Assembly (NCBI GenBank): GCA_037903355.1
Contig: JBAJFE010000023.1
Span: forward strand, 992,001 to 1,056,000
DNA length: 64,000 nucleotides
Origin: Trichuris trichiura
Taxonomy: Eukaryota; Nematoda; Enoplea; Trichinellida; Trichuridae
Direction: 5' to 3'
Positions 34,891 through 64,000 of the stretch are shown here, piece after piece (position 1 is the stretch's first letter; every line of letters begins with the position of its first letter). Below the pieces are notes generated by a model. The model had not been told where the DNA came from. It did not search any database and worked only from the letters and a program-made list of their open reading frames with translations. The translations under genes and the position numbers were made by a program.

Positions 34891-35251
34891 ATGAGCGCGA
34901 CAAAGCGACAGAAAATTTTTCAAAACATTTTTTAAAAAAAGAAGCAACTGGCGTCAGTTAGAGTCTTTGAGACTGACTGGGTTCCGACGCGCGCGTCAGT
35001 TGGCCACACAATAGGGCGCACCAACGGTAAGGGGGGAAAATACCCTTTCGGCTTTGCATGCTCAACCGCCGGCAACAAGAAGCTGTCAACAAGGGCGGCA
35101 GCCGACCGTTTGAATCACCAGCTAGCAGCGTCAACCGTATCGGTCCGACGAAACAAGCCACTAAGGGTCGAAAACATCTTAAGGAAGATAAAAGAAATAC
35201 ACGATATGAAAATATACGATATGTCGTGATTGTCGACATGTGCATGCGCGT

Positions 35252-35273
35252 CTGTGTGTGTGTGTGTGTGTGT
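35252..35273 (+). repeat. (TG)n microsatellite
   Basis: A pure TG run of about 11 units, flanked by TGCATGCGCGTC. Confidence 0.9.
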
Positions 35274-35875
35274 AGTATGTGAGCAAAGTCGACGCGTCTC
35301 ACGAGCGCCCATCGATACTGCGCGTGCCGGCTTGGGCGCACCGGTGGAACACGAACGTATCTGTATGCCTGCTATACAACGCAAAAATTTGGGAAGGGGC
35401 AGGAAAACAGCGACGGCGGAAAGGCGAAACAAAGTGCTGTTAGGGTGCGCGCACCAAAAAAAGGGGCTACACACGCTGGGTGTAGGTAGGTGTTTTGCCT
35501 GCCGTCCACGCCTAGCAGCAGGTGAACACGCGGTCGCGCGTCAACGAAAAGCAATAAGGAAAGAGAAGGGAAATGAACCCTTTTTTTTAAAAAATAAATT
35601 TAAAAAATTAGACAACGGCTTTGTCTTGGACAAACCGGGCCCAAAGTGTGCGCCTATTGCGCAAAGGCGTAAGTCTTGCCACGCAAGATTACAAAACATT
35701 ATACGTCGTCATCGATGTAACATATTACAAGGCGTACGCTTTCCTTCAAAACAAAAAACGGCCAAAGCGCGAAGGCCGCTCACATCAAGGCTACACACAA
35801 CTGAGATGCGAATCGCAATGAGACTGATAAAAGGTATGAAAGAGGGTGAGAAGACAGACAGAGAAATGTGACGAT

Positions 35876-35943
35876 GCAAGAGCGAGAGAGAGAGAGAGAG
35901 TGCGTGCGGATCGAAGAGAGAGAGAGAGGGAGAAAGAAAGAGA
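35876..35943 (+). repeat. GA-rich microsatellite
   Basis: Two GA runs separated by TGCGTGCGGATC, purine-rich on the plus strand. Confidence 0.85.
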
Positions 35944-36288
35944 ATGATGGTCATCATCACACCAACGGTGGAGTGACAAAGTTCAAAAATGGAAAAATGA
36001 GCCATGTTCGCAACGTTTTTTGTTAGATCAGGGAGACTAGCTGTGCTCGCTAGCAAAACGGGTGCAGTTATACTGATTTTCGCTTGTGTTGCAAAAACGA
36101 AGAGCAAATCTTCGGGCGACCATTTTAGGGCCCAAGACTGCGCGCTTGCGTAGTTAATACAAGACCGGCGGATAGGCACGTCGAAGACTTCGTCGACGAC
36201 GATCGTTGGTTAAAGAATCACCCAAGAGAAAATGCAGTGTGCCTACTGAAGCTATCTGGTCTGTCAATGTTGCTTTGACACCAAATGC

Positions 36289-54337
<18,049 letters not shown>

Positions 54338-54357
54338 GGTCGCTTGCTTGGCACGGC

Positions 54358-54376
54358 CTGCAAGAAGAAAAAGGGT
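54358..54376 (-). other. Splice acceptor before the distal lin-29 start
   Basis: On the minus strand CTTTTTCTTCTTGCAG ends at 54358, 20 bases before the ATG at 54337. A very strong acceptor here fits spliced-leader addition or a 5' UTR intron. Confidence 0.55.
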
Positions 54377-57300
54377 CGAATGAGGGCAAGTGGAAAAAGT
54401 CGCGGTTTCAATGTATGTCAGCCACTTTTTCTCGTTGCGCCATAGCCTGCTGCCTTCGACTCTACGCAAAAGCGGCGTCGACTACTTTTCAACCCCTAAA
54501 TCCCGGCCGTATAGCTTAGCTCTACAAGACCGCCTATGCCAACCGAAGTTGTCCGTTACGATTTGACCGAACAAAAAAAGTTGCCCTAATAAAGCAACCG
54601 CCTCTTAAAGATGCACTACGCAACCTTTCTCCTAAGAAGTCGTCGTATGCAAATGTAGCTACGATAAAGAAATCATTTTGGGTTAGCTTCGTCGGCTGCT
54701 CTCTCTCTCTCTTTCACTGTCCTTCCGCAGGGGCGTACGTCTCTCTCTTTCTCTATAGCATCGTCACATTCCAGCTTGGACGAGTCCATGTGCTCGGAGG
54801 AACGGCGCGGTGCGAGCAGTAAAAACCGCGGAAAACCGTCATCAGATGGAACTGGCGCGGCTCTAAAATTTTTTTTTACAGTGTTCCATCACTCGCTACC
54901 CGTTTCGTTGCGCTCGTCGCTCTCTTGCCGGCTTCAATTAATCAAAAATTCAAAAGTCTAATCGCGCGGCGGGAGCTGAGCCGACTGCGACCGGTGGTGG
55001 GAGCAGTGCCGGCCAGTCGCCCATCAGCGTCGTCGCAAAGGTCTACTACCTCTGTATTGCGCAACGGAAAAGGACCAATCGCTTGCGCGTTTGCTTCAAT
55101 CAATTGCTGCCAGGTAACCGGTTGAAAGTACGGAAAACGAAGTAGACTTTTTAAGCGCAACTCCCTTCGATTGCCCCACTTTGACTTGCAATGGGTCCTT
55201 CACCCTTTTGCGCGCGCAAGATTTTGGGCGGAAGGATAGCTGCTGGCCAGCTGGCCTTAGCGTCACCATTGTTAAGCATTTCAAGGAGTCGGCGTTGCCA
55301 CGAAGAAAGCAAGAAAAAAATGACCATCACCTGTTGGCTTACCGATCGTTTAACCAGATGAACCTTGCGTTAACTCCCGCGTTGTTTTATAGGAACACCG
55401 TAATGCCTATTCCGTAAAGCTGAGCATACCTTTGATCAATCTATCGCGAGCTGTCAAGCTAACCGTTCGCCAAAAAACGCGTTCTTCTGCCATCGCGCTA
55501 ATCATTACAGCAAGCGAATAAAGGAGGGCAAACAACGGAGGAAAAAAGGGTGATTGCAAAATCAAGCGCCAACTGGCGTCCGTGGAAAGATTGGCAAAAA
55601 GGTGGAAAAGGTGCATACGTAATTGCAGCAAACGCCGGCTAAAGGCGACAGCCTGTCAACATGGCGACACTACGGCGCCGTCAATTGCTTAGCGAGCTCT
55701 ATTCCTTTAATAGATAACGACTGCGTAGGTGACGGTCAGCTACTTGTATTCCAAATCGATGGGTGACAACAACGCTTTTGAGTGTTACAGTAAGACAACA
55801 CGGGACAAGCCAGCCGCTCAAGCTTGCTTTCAGCTTATAGCTCATGCCCTTAATAAGGGTGCATGACCTCAGCGGGAAATCGGTCTAGGCTTGATAAGAA
55901 GCCATTATCCCTTTTATGGCATTGCTTGCTTTGAGCATTTACAAAATCCGTTGCAGCGATTAAAAACTGACCAACACGACGCGTTGTGGAGTGTTAGCAA
56001 ATCATCCGACTGTCAAAACTGCAGACTATAGGCAAAGACATAAATCTAATAATGACGCATCGAATAGACTTCAAAGCAAAGTATGCGTGGAATATGTTGG
56101 GACGTCAGCTAAAGAGATAGTACGGAATCATACCTGAGCGCGAGCCTAAAGGCTGTTGGAAATTTTGGCAACAGACCAACCGGAGACGATGGAAAGCCCT
56201 AAGCCGCTAGCAGCAAATCTGGCCAAGTATACGGTAGGAGCGCGCGCGAGCGCCAAGGAGCCTCACAAGTCGAGTTGGACAATTGGATGTGTTTGTTAGG
56301 TGAACGCCTATTGGCCGTGCGGTAGTCGATAGCAGTCTGGAAAAGTTGCGGAGCGAAAGCCGCCGGTCGCGCGCGCCGGCTTGCAACATGAGGGAAATTT
56401 TAAAGCGCGTCGTCTGGTCGCATGCGAATTCGGAAAATAGGCCCTCCCCATCTGGACGCGCTTTTCTCATTGTGTAAAAAGCAGCTTGCCAACAACACTG
56501 CGATGGATATCAGAGCGTGAAACCCAAATGACATAAGGGCGTCCCTGGCTGCCGCACCCTCAGTGCTGCCCACGTCCATTGACGTAACTTGCCTCAACGA
56601 ATTCGTACGGAGCCGTACCCAGCGGGAATATATTTATTCTTAGTAAAGGGTAGTTCTTTTGTATTCCCTTTGAGCAATGTGATGCTTTCACTTTAACGGA
56701 TATAAAGAAGGGATTGTGGATAGGCGAAATGATATGAGCTCAGCCGGAGCGTTCTCAGACTAGTTGGATTGAAATGGGAACTTAATGCCAGACAGTGGAA
56801 GGACACTCGAATGACCTGAGAGCTTTGCAGTTCACCTTCTTTGCACAAAGCATCATTTGCCTGAAGCCATGCGACCGTCACGTCAACAACGTTGCCCCGT
56901 TGGCGACAAGAAAGGTTCTCTACTTGACTTCGCATTCTCTCCTCTGCAAGATGCTTTCTGTTGTGAATCAATTGTTGCGTCTACGTCTGGACGGATCAAG
57001 TGTTCTTGACGGTAAGAGATGGCTTTCAACGAACGTTATAGTGCATAGCATTACGACTGGAGCAGCTTATGGGAGACGGGCATAAGTAATAGGTGCAAAT
57101 CAGTTTTTTGACCTTAGCAATCCAGTTTGTTGCCGGCAAGCCAGTTTCATCTTCGATGCATAAAAATACGCGATGAAATTATTAAAAACATTTTGCCCCA
57201 ATGCAACGCATAGCGGAGTGCGAAGTAAGAACACCTTAAAGGCCAAAGAATTATGCGTACACTGCAATTATGAAAGCGTTGGAAGACGAAAGACTTTTCG

Positions 57301-60300
57301 GGATTATATACACGAAAGGACGATAAAGGAAAGGAGGTGTCAGACTGGACGCTAATGAATTTTTTGTTCTGAACAACGCGCGAACAACATCTTTCCATTT
57401 TAAAAGTTCGTATACATTGCTTGCTACTGCATTTGCATTTTTTGGTGACTCAATGCTAGAAATGGACTTTCCCAGTTGGAATGAGTCATTGCTTCCTCTG
57501 AGACGTATATTTCCCAAGAAAAAAGATAGTTCGAACGACCAAGAATCCATAGGCCATTAAATATTTAGTTTAAACCAGGCTAACTGCCAAACGACCGTCT
57601 CTTGCGGCGCATAGAAGTTCGATGAGTAAACAATTTTATTATTGAAAGAATGGAGGTGGCTTAATCTCGCGCCGTTTCGCTTGGCGGCAACGAACAACGT
57701 TCAATCCAATGGACTTTTTTCTTTTTGAACTTCCTTTTCCAAGCGCAGCCCGAATCTTAATCGTGACTCACCAATGTCCAGCCAGTTTTTGGCCAAAGGT
57801 CACTGCGCTCAAGTTGAAACAACGCCAAGGATGGCTGCGCCGGATTTGGCGCGGCGCTGACTGGCATTTTCGCGCGCATCGAATGACAAAAAAAATATTT
57901 GAAACCCAAACGGGAGATAATCTGCATACGGAGCTTAAGTGCGAACCTACCAACAGGGGTCGTTTGTCCCAGTCGCTATTTTAGCGTAATCCTTAAATTT
58001 GGGTCTCTTGCGAATTTAAATCATTCTTGAAACGTACTAATGAAATATACTGCTTATACAAGCCTTTATTTGTTTAACACGAACATCCGTTATTGTCCCT
58101 GCCAATCAACAGACAAACCTTTAGCTTCCAAAGCACGAAACCGTAATTTTTTAAAATACAATAGTCCTTGGCCATACGCGCCTACTATTTGGAATATGCA
58201 AATCACTTTGGCACTGGAAGAGTACTGCTCGTAGGCATATGGAACTTTACAAAAACGAATCCAGGACAAAGCTAGAGGAAAAGCGGTTTGGTAAGCGGCG
58301 TATTTGGGCCCTGCAAAGTGAGGAGCGAATTCCAAGCGCGTACTGGAGAAAGTACAAGAAAGCTTCTACAATGGAGCTCAGCATTACCGATGAAAATAGA
58401 TGTTGTATTACTTACGTGTATTTGCATTTAACCTTTCAGCCGCTTTTCCTCGTTATTTGCTACTACTAATAGTAAGCATAATAATAAGTGTTCTAACACT
58501 TGGAGTTGTTGGCAAAAAGCCAAGGAATCCGATATGCTAGCCTCATACCTTGGCGGAGTGGGTTTTCAGGCTTTGCCGCACGTTGGACTTAAGCCTTAAG
58601 GTTAATCCAGCAAGGTTACTCCACACGGACATAAAATGCAGCTACTGTTGGCACTTTGCTATTTGGGTTATACGCGTAACCTGAAGTTTACATGTCCTAT
58701 CGAAAAGGGGTTTGAAGAATTAAAAGCGCAATGGATAGACGTTATGCAAAGGTTGAGCCACTGGTTTCGTTTTCTTTATGCGTGCAGATATTCAGATGCT
58801 TATAAGAGATTAGTTGAAAGCTTAGAAATTTGAATTTTAGCTTCAAATGCCCATAAAAGGCATCCCTTATCGCTGTAAGGACTTTTGGCTACGATAGTCT
58901 CAGCTGAAGAGCAGTGGTGCCCATACGATTGTCCTGACTCGAAAAGCGAACGAATTCAGAAATCATCTTATCGTCCCGACGCCCATAAAAGGTGTGCAGT
59001 TATTTTTGCCATAACGCTTAGGCTTAAGGAGGTATTTTTTATTTCGGTATGTTAAGCTGGCTAGCCTGAACCTTAAGCGCAAAACAAGCTGAAGCTTTAG
59101 GGCAGATAGCGAGCTAGGTCGTTACGTCTATACAGCGTGCGTGTAGGCGACGCAAGTCGCAAAAACTGCCGCTTCTCCTTTGGATACCATCGGAATTTAG
59201 GGAATATTTGCGTAATGACGCTTACCTACGAGGCTGTAGCCAGTGTCGTTGCAATTTGAATTTTGAGCAGCACGTTCAACGCGGATGCATAACTTTGCCT
59301 TGTCACCGCAGCGAAGCTGTAACTGCACTAGCAAAGGAGGAGTCTTTGAAAATTGACGAGGCAACGGAGCCAATGCAAAGCCGATTGGAAATGGCTACAG
59401 TTTGGGGCATAATTCTGCGGCATGATGGCGGTCGCATCCCTACTTGCAAGACCTGCTCTGCCGTGCGCCTGCAGTGATCAATGACAGATCGGTCACTAGT
59501 CGTCTGGCAAAGTTAAAAAGCAAACAGCGTATTAAAAACAACCTGATTTTCGTTCACCCTATGTCAGCAAAAATTGCGTAATTAACGAAAGTGGCAACCG
59601 ATTGCCGGTCACACGCAAGGATGGGACACCCACCCTTAAAGGGGACATTTCGCCTGTTCAATCCAGCAGGTGAACGACCCGACCCGCCTGCAGTGGGTGA
59701 GCTGCTAAGAATGCTTGTTCAAAGCTTGTCTACCTCACGGATAGACACTCGGCTTGCTGCAGTTCCAAAAAAAGAAGCAACAACGATCCACTTATGGAAT
59801 AGGTCAGAACTGCACTTCTTCTACCGGCGCTTAAACAAAACTCTAGCGAAGGGATCATTATTTTCTTGAATAATTTTTTAGCCAGTTCCTATCCATGTTG
59901 AAAAGTTGAAAAAGGGTGCATCGTTATTTTTTGAGCTAATATGCAAATTAGGGGAGAGTTTTTAATTGTCCCCTTTTTGAAATGCACAGTCTTTTCTTGC
60001 AGGCGTTGACAAGGCCTTGATTCGCCGCGAACAGCCGAAAAAAATTCGTACAAAACGAGGACCTTCTGAAAAGCTAACAAGGTGGCACGTTGACGAAGGG
60101 AGAGAGAGAGAGAGAGAGAGAGAGTTGGGGTAAAAGAGGTACGCGGCTGGACAGGAGTGCCTGTCTGGCTGACGATGCGCACCGAAAGCGATGAGCGATT
60201 TTGTGGTTTAGCATTTCCCGTAAATTTTCCCATCGTCTAGGCTGACACGACCTGTCGAGGTTGAAAACCTGTTGAAAACCAATTGGCTGTTTCGACATTG

Positions 60301-63300
60301 CAGCCCGACGACACCAGTTTCACAAAGCTTGATAGGCAAGTGGGGCAGAAAGAATGTCGTAGTAAAGGTTCAGTTCGGTCGATTTGCGCAAAATCACCTA
60401 TTTACTTTTTGTCAATAACCGCGCCACTGCAAGCAAGGGATCCTGGATATTGTGTTCGACATTAGGACAAAATAAGTAGCGCCCCGGAGGCGTTCCATCG
60501 ACCCTTTTTCAATTCATAACCTGCACCCGCCCACCTTATTTCTTCAAAGAAATTATGACGACGAGTATAGAGTCATCGCTGCTCTTGGCTTCCTTGTCAA
60601 ATCGAGGTAACAACCGGATTTTGTCACTTATGTCCAACTTGCCTTACATAATTGTATTATTTCAGGCGGTACCCTTCCTTGACGAAGTTTGTGACTTTAA
60701 AAAAAATTTAAACTTGTTTTTGTCGAGTAGCTTTCCGTCTGCCGGTCCAACACAGCTTCCTAAAGGCTCTCCACTGGGCCCAGTTCGGGTCTCCTTCTTT
60801 TCTTCTAATGAAGTGCTCTTCAACCGTCCTGACGGATTTAAGTTCAAGGTGATTGACTACAGCTTGTAACAGAGCCCTGATTACTCAGTGCTGTAACATT
60901 AGCGTGGGAGAAGAATGTGTGGGTGATGTTAATGCCTCTTGCTTCCCTGACTCACGAAAGGAGGGGCTTCGGCCTAACCGAAGACTTGGTAGCTCATTTT
61001 AACGCTCTCTGTTATTGCGGATGAACTTTTGAAGCCGTAACGCAACATCATCGAATGATTCTTTTGCTTGTTAGTCGCGTAAGGATTCGCAATGAATTTG
61101 CGTACATTCTACGCTATATCTTCCAAAGGTGCGTAATAGCTGATGGCAGTCCATTCGGGATAAAAAGACTTACGAAATGAAAAACGCTTCTGAGCCGTAC
61201 TGGGCATGCAGTTTGCTAATGGGCGCATTGCTAACGCCTTGACGTTTGTCACGAAAAACCGGAAAGAGAATGGTAGTTTTTAATTGCCTTTTTTTGCAAG
61301 AATAACTCAATCAAAAGGCAATGCGTCACAATGGGTAGGCAACTGGCCCCGCGCACCTCTGACAAGCGCGATTCGTTTTGTCGCCTTAAATGCATCTGCC
61401 GGGTGCTTTTCGGGTGCCGAAAATGCGTTCGCCCATTCGTAGGCGAAGGAACAACCAGCGCAGAAACGATATGTGCTTGGAAGCCCCATGATGACGAAGG
61501 AAGCTTCAAGGGCTAGCTGAAGGGTCGTCTCTATTCCGGCTCGTTGCTACGGTTGGCCCGAAATGAGCTCAGGGAGTAAGGATGGGTAATTTGCAGTTCC
61601 CAAAGTGGTAGACGTTCGTTTTTGTCAGGTTCCACTGGAGAGGCATAATTAGCTTTAACAAATGGTTCTACAATTTTTAACGACTCCACCTGACACTCAC
61701 AAGGTGCGCTACTTTTTCTTAGCATCGACGAAAGAAGAGCACATTGGAAAATCGACTCGGCGGAAACGGTTCTTTCGCTAAAGACCATTCAACCGGCGAA
61801 CAAGCTGTTTTTCTCCCCGTGACCATCCAGCTACGGCAAATTCGCGTGTCTGCCGGCCCGTCCGTGCTTGCTGTGTTCATCGGGCGTACTTTATGGCCTG
61901 GCTACGCAAAAAGACAAGTATTTTTCGAATTACAATTGCAATCGGGTCAATATCACCTTATGGTTCGGCATACGGTAGAGCAGAGTACTTAATTATCCTT
62001 CCTGACGCATAAGCCCCTCCCAAATGCCATAAAACTCAAAGGCCAACTGCACCCCGGCAGTCATTTGTCGCGCAAGAAGTCTGCCGCGGGAACAATAATT
62101 ATTGAGCTTAAAGCGCGCTGGTTATCTAAATGCTTCACCGATGTATTATACTGCACGTCGTGCAATCAACCTTTTTGTAAGCTATCTTGGCCAGGATTTT
62201 CGTTCAAAATTTTGGCTTCAATTAATGACGTGTAAAACATTTTGTACTCCGGACGAACAGAGACGACTTTTCTTGAAACGAACAACATTGCGCAGGCGAA
62301 AGCTGAAGACTTCCTTCTCTCTCTAAGTCAGAGTGACCCACTGAAAAAGTTCCAATCTTAAAACCACAAAGTTTTCAGCGCGAAATTCAGCTGCTGAAGT
62401 AAATATTTGATGGATCATAATGTTTTCGTTGAACAGTGACAGTTTGGTCTTTCTAAGCTCGGTAAAAAGTGACGCGTATGAAGGAAAAGAAGACGGAAGG
62501 CAACATAGACTATGTGACGCCGGTAAAACAGGAACCCGATGCATTTAAGCAAAGCCTTAAGGCGTACGGTTGATTCGGGCTAAACTGGAAAACGTGGACC
62601 AACCGAAGAGGTTTTTCGGGTCCAGTTTTTCCGCGAAAACTTGATTAAGCATTAAAAATTGTTATTCGGCATCTGATCGTTGCTAAAGTCGTTGAATCAC
62701 TGTGTATGTCAACTTTTCTTTCCGCTGAGCAGCCGTTCACGCGGAAAGCCTCAGCCGCAGCAGCTTCCCTGCAGACTGTTAACAAGTTAGGCAGCTACTG
62801 TTTTCGTAGCCAACGATAGTCATGCATTTTCCTTCCTGCATGCTCTGAATATTCGTTAAATTAGCTACATGAAAAAAAATTTAAAAATCTGCCACTTTAT
62901 GACAAGCAGGTATGAATTTCGGTGCGAACAAAGTGGTAACATGCGCAAAACTGAAGGATGACTTTAGGCGAACGAGCTACATTATATTCTAATTTAAAGA
63001 TGTCATCTTAACCTGCTTCAGCCTAATTCAACAATAGAACTGGAGCACTCGTGGCTAGTGCCAGTTTAATCGGCGCAAAGAAGTGGACAGTTCATGTTAA
63101 TTAAGGCACAATATTCAACCGATCCGCGTAATGATGATTATAATAGTTGCATCGAGCAACCTATGGAATTCCGTAACTTTAAGGTGATATAGTCTAACTG
63201 CTTTATTGCTTTGGCCTCTACTAGGTTGCCAATCCTTTGCTTTAAAAAACGGACGCAGCTATAAGCTTAAATTGTGTACCAAAATCAAAAATTTTGTGCT

Positions 63301-64000
63301 CCATTTAAATGGAAGGATTCAATGCGTAAAAATCATAAGAGAAAGTTAAAGCGGGCTACGCAAAAGTCTTTAATATCAAAGCTGAGCTTAGTGTAGCTAG
63401 AAAATATTTCGGCCGGCCGAGTCTCCAGAAAAGTTCATAAAAGGAATGGTTACAATTACCTAATAGATGTAACAGAAAAAAGTACCAACCGATGCCGTTT
63501 GTTTGCTCCTTTTCTTGATCAGCGACGACCGTTTGAAATGTTGAATTGCAGTGCAAGCATGATATTTTCCAAGCAGCGGTTGCCAGGTTGCAAATGCATT
63601 AACTCTTTTGCTTTTTCAATTGCCAGAAAAAGACATAAGTGACAACTGCACGATGGCGCATTTTTGACTGGCAACTCCGTTGGGACACTTGATCAGTTGG
63701 CAGTCCGTTTGAACGTTGCTTCGGCCTCGCTCTGCTTAAAAGAGAAGCTAAAGAAAAGTGATTTACTCCGTAGCCATATGCAGATTATTTTTTTGCCAAT
63801 ATTGGCAATATTCGCTTTCGCATCTGCCGCCAACTTGATACGAAGGATATTTGCTTAAATCTTTCTTATACGAACTATTTATTAAGAGTATCTTTTGCAA
63901 CATGAGCAGCGCAAATTAGCTGTGAGCCCGCCAAACGGCTGAAGACGTCCCAAGCGTTCCGACTGGCTATGCTTTTTTTACAAACCATGTAATTTTCTTT
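54377..64000. other. Right flank without a recognised gene
   Basis: No conserved family is seen on either strand, and open frames are short and without paired splice sites. Slightly protein-like frames occur at 59208-59477 (cysteine-rich, no ATG), 61744-61992, 62102-62326 and 63779-63858. The last is a 26-codon ATG frame beginning MQIIFLPILAIFAFASA that resembles a bare signal peptide with no visible continuation. ATTTGCAT/ATGCAAAT octamers are frequent (54647, 57433, 58196, 58423, 59941). This may be distal regulatory DNA of lin-29. Confidence 0.45.
60097..60124 (+). repeat. (GA)n microsatellite
   Basis: A pure GA run of about 13 units. Confidence 0.9.

Larger units (their letters stand above)
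31571..36288. other. Low-complexity, gene-poor interval
   Basis: No certain gene; it probably includes the lin-29 3' UTR at its right end. GC content is higher than to the left, with GA, GT and GAC/GTC repeats and several T(n)A(n) blocks (33776, 34278, 34929, 35582). Most open frames are arginine- or serine-rich by-products of the repeats. Confidence 0.5.

Overview
This is a eukaryotic, almost certainly invertebrate animal, window. Gene bodies are split by many short GT-AG introns of about 50-70 nt with T-rich tails ending in CAG or TAG. There is no bacterial-style gene packing. Six conserved animal genes can be reconstructed exon by exon. Five of them have a T-rich AG acceptor only 5-25 nt before the start codon, as expected if mRNAs receive a trans-spliced leader. 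With the short introns, compact left half and LIN-29/rotund-type zinc-finger gene, this points to a nematode, perhaps an enoplean (Trichinellida-like) one. That assignment is inference; no species marker is visible.

Layout. 2.4-3.5 kb (+): an RPRD1-type CTD-interacting protein. 4.4-4.7 kb (-): a possible last exon of an unknown basic protein. 5.3-11.8 kb (+): prolyl oligopeptidase in 19 exons, reading frame fully intact (715 aa, catalytic Ser/Asp/His present). A frameshifted antisense Penelope-like retroelement with a GIY-YIG nuclease region and a hammerhead-like motif sits inside one intron. 13.0-14.3 kb (+): mitochondrial Mn superoxide dismutase. It converges on a calcipressin/RCAN gene at 14.7-15.6 kb (-). 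16.8-18.6 kb (+): a type II membrane FAM69/DIPK1-like kinase. 19.9-25.5 kb (+): transportin-3 (917 aa, 21 exons). 26.4-27.3 kb: AT-rich DNA with several perfect palindromes centred on (TA)n, one carrying the hammerhead-like core in both arms. 29.6-31.6 kb (+): a CCDC50-like coiled-coil protein, ends unresolved.

From about 31.6 kb the character changes. Coding density drops, and simple repeats (GA, CA/GT, CG, GAC/GTC, GGC, CAGA) become common. Most of 36.3-54.3 kb is one minus-strand gene for a six-finger C2H2 factor of the LIN-29/rotund/squeeze/ZNF362-384 family. It has introns up to about 7 kb and two candidate alternative first exons that end in the same phase. From 54.4 to 64 kb I see no convincing gene.

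The genes do not form a pathway. They are housekeeping or signalling genes: transcription termination/CTD binding, peptide hydrolysis, superoxide detoxification, calcineurin regulation, secretory-pathway kinase, nuclear import of SR proteins, ubiquitin/EGFR-type adaptor, developmental transcription factor. The strongest non-standard signals are the retroelement with its ribozyme-like motif, the TA-centred palindrome cluster and a striking excess of the octamer ATTTGCAT/ATGCAAAT across the window.
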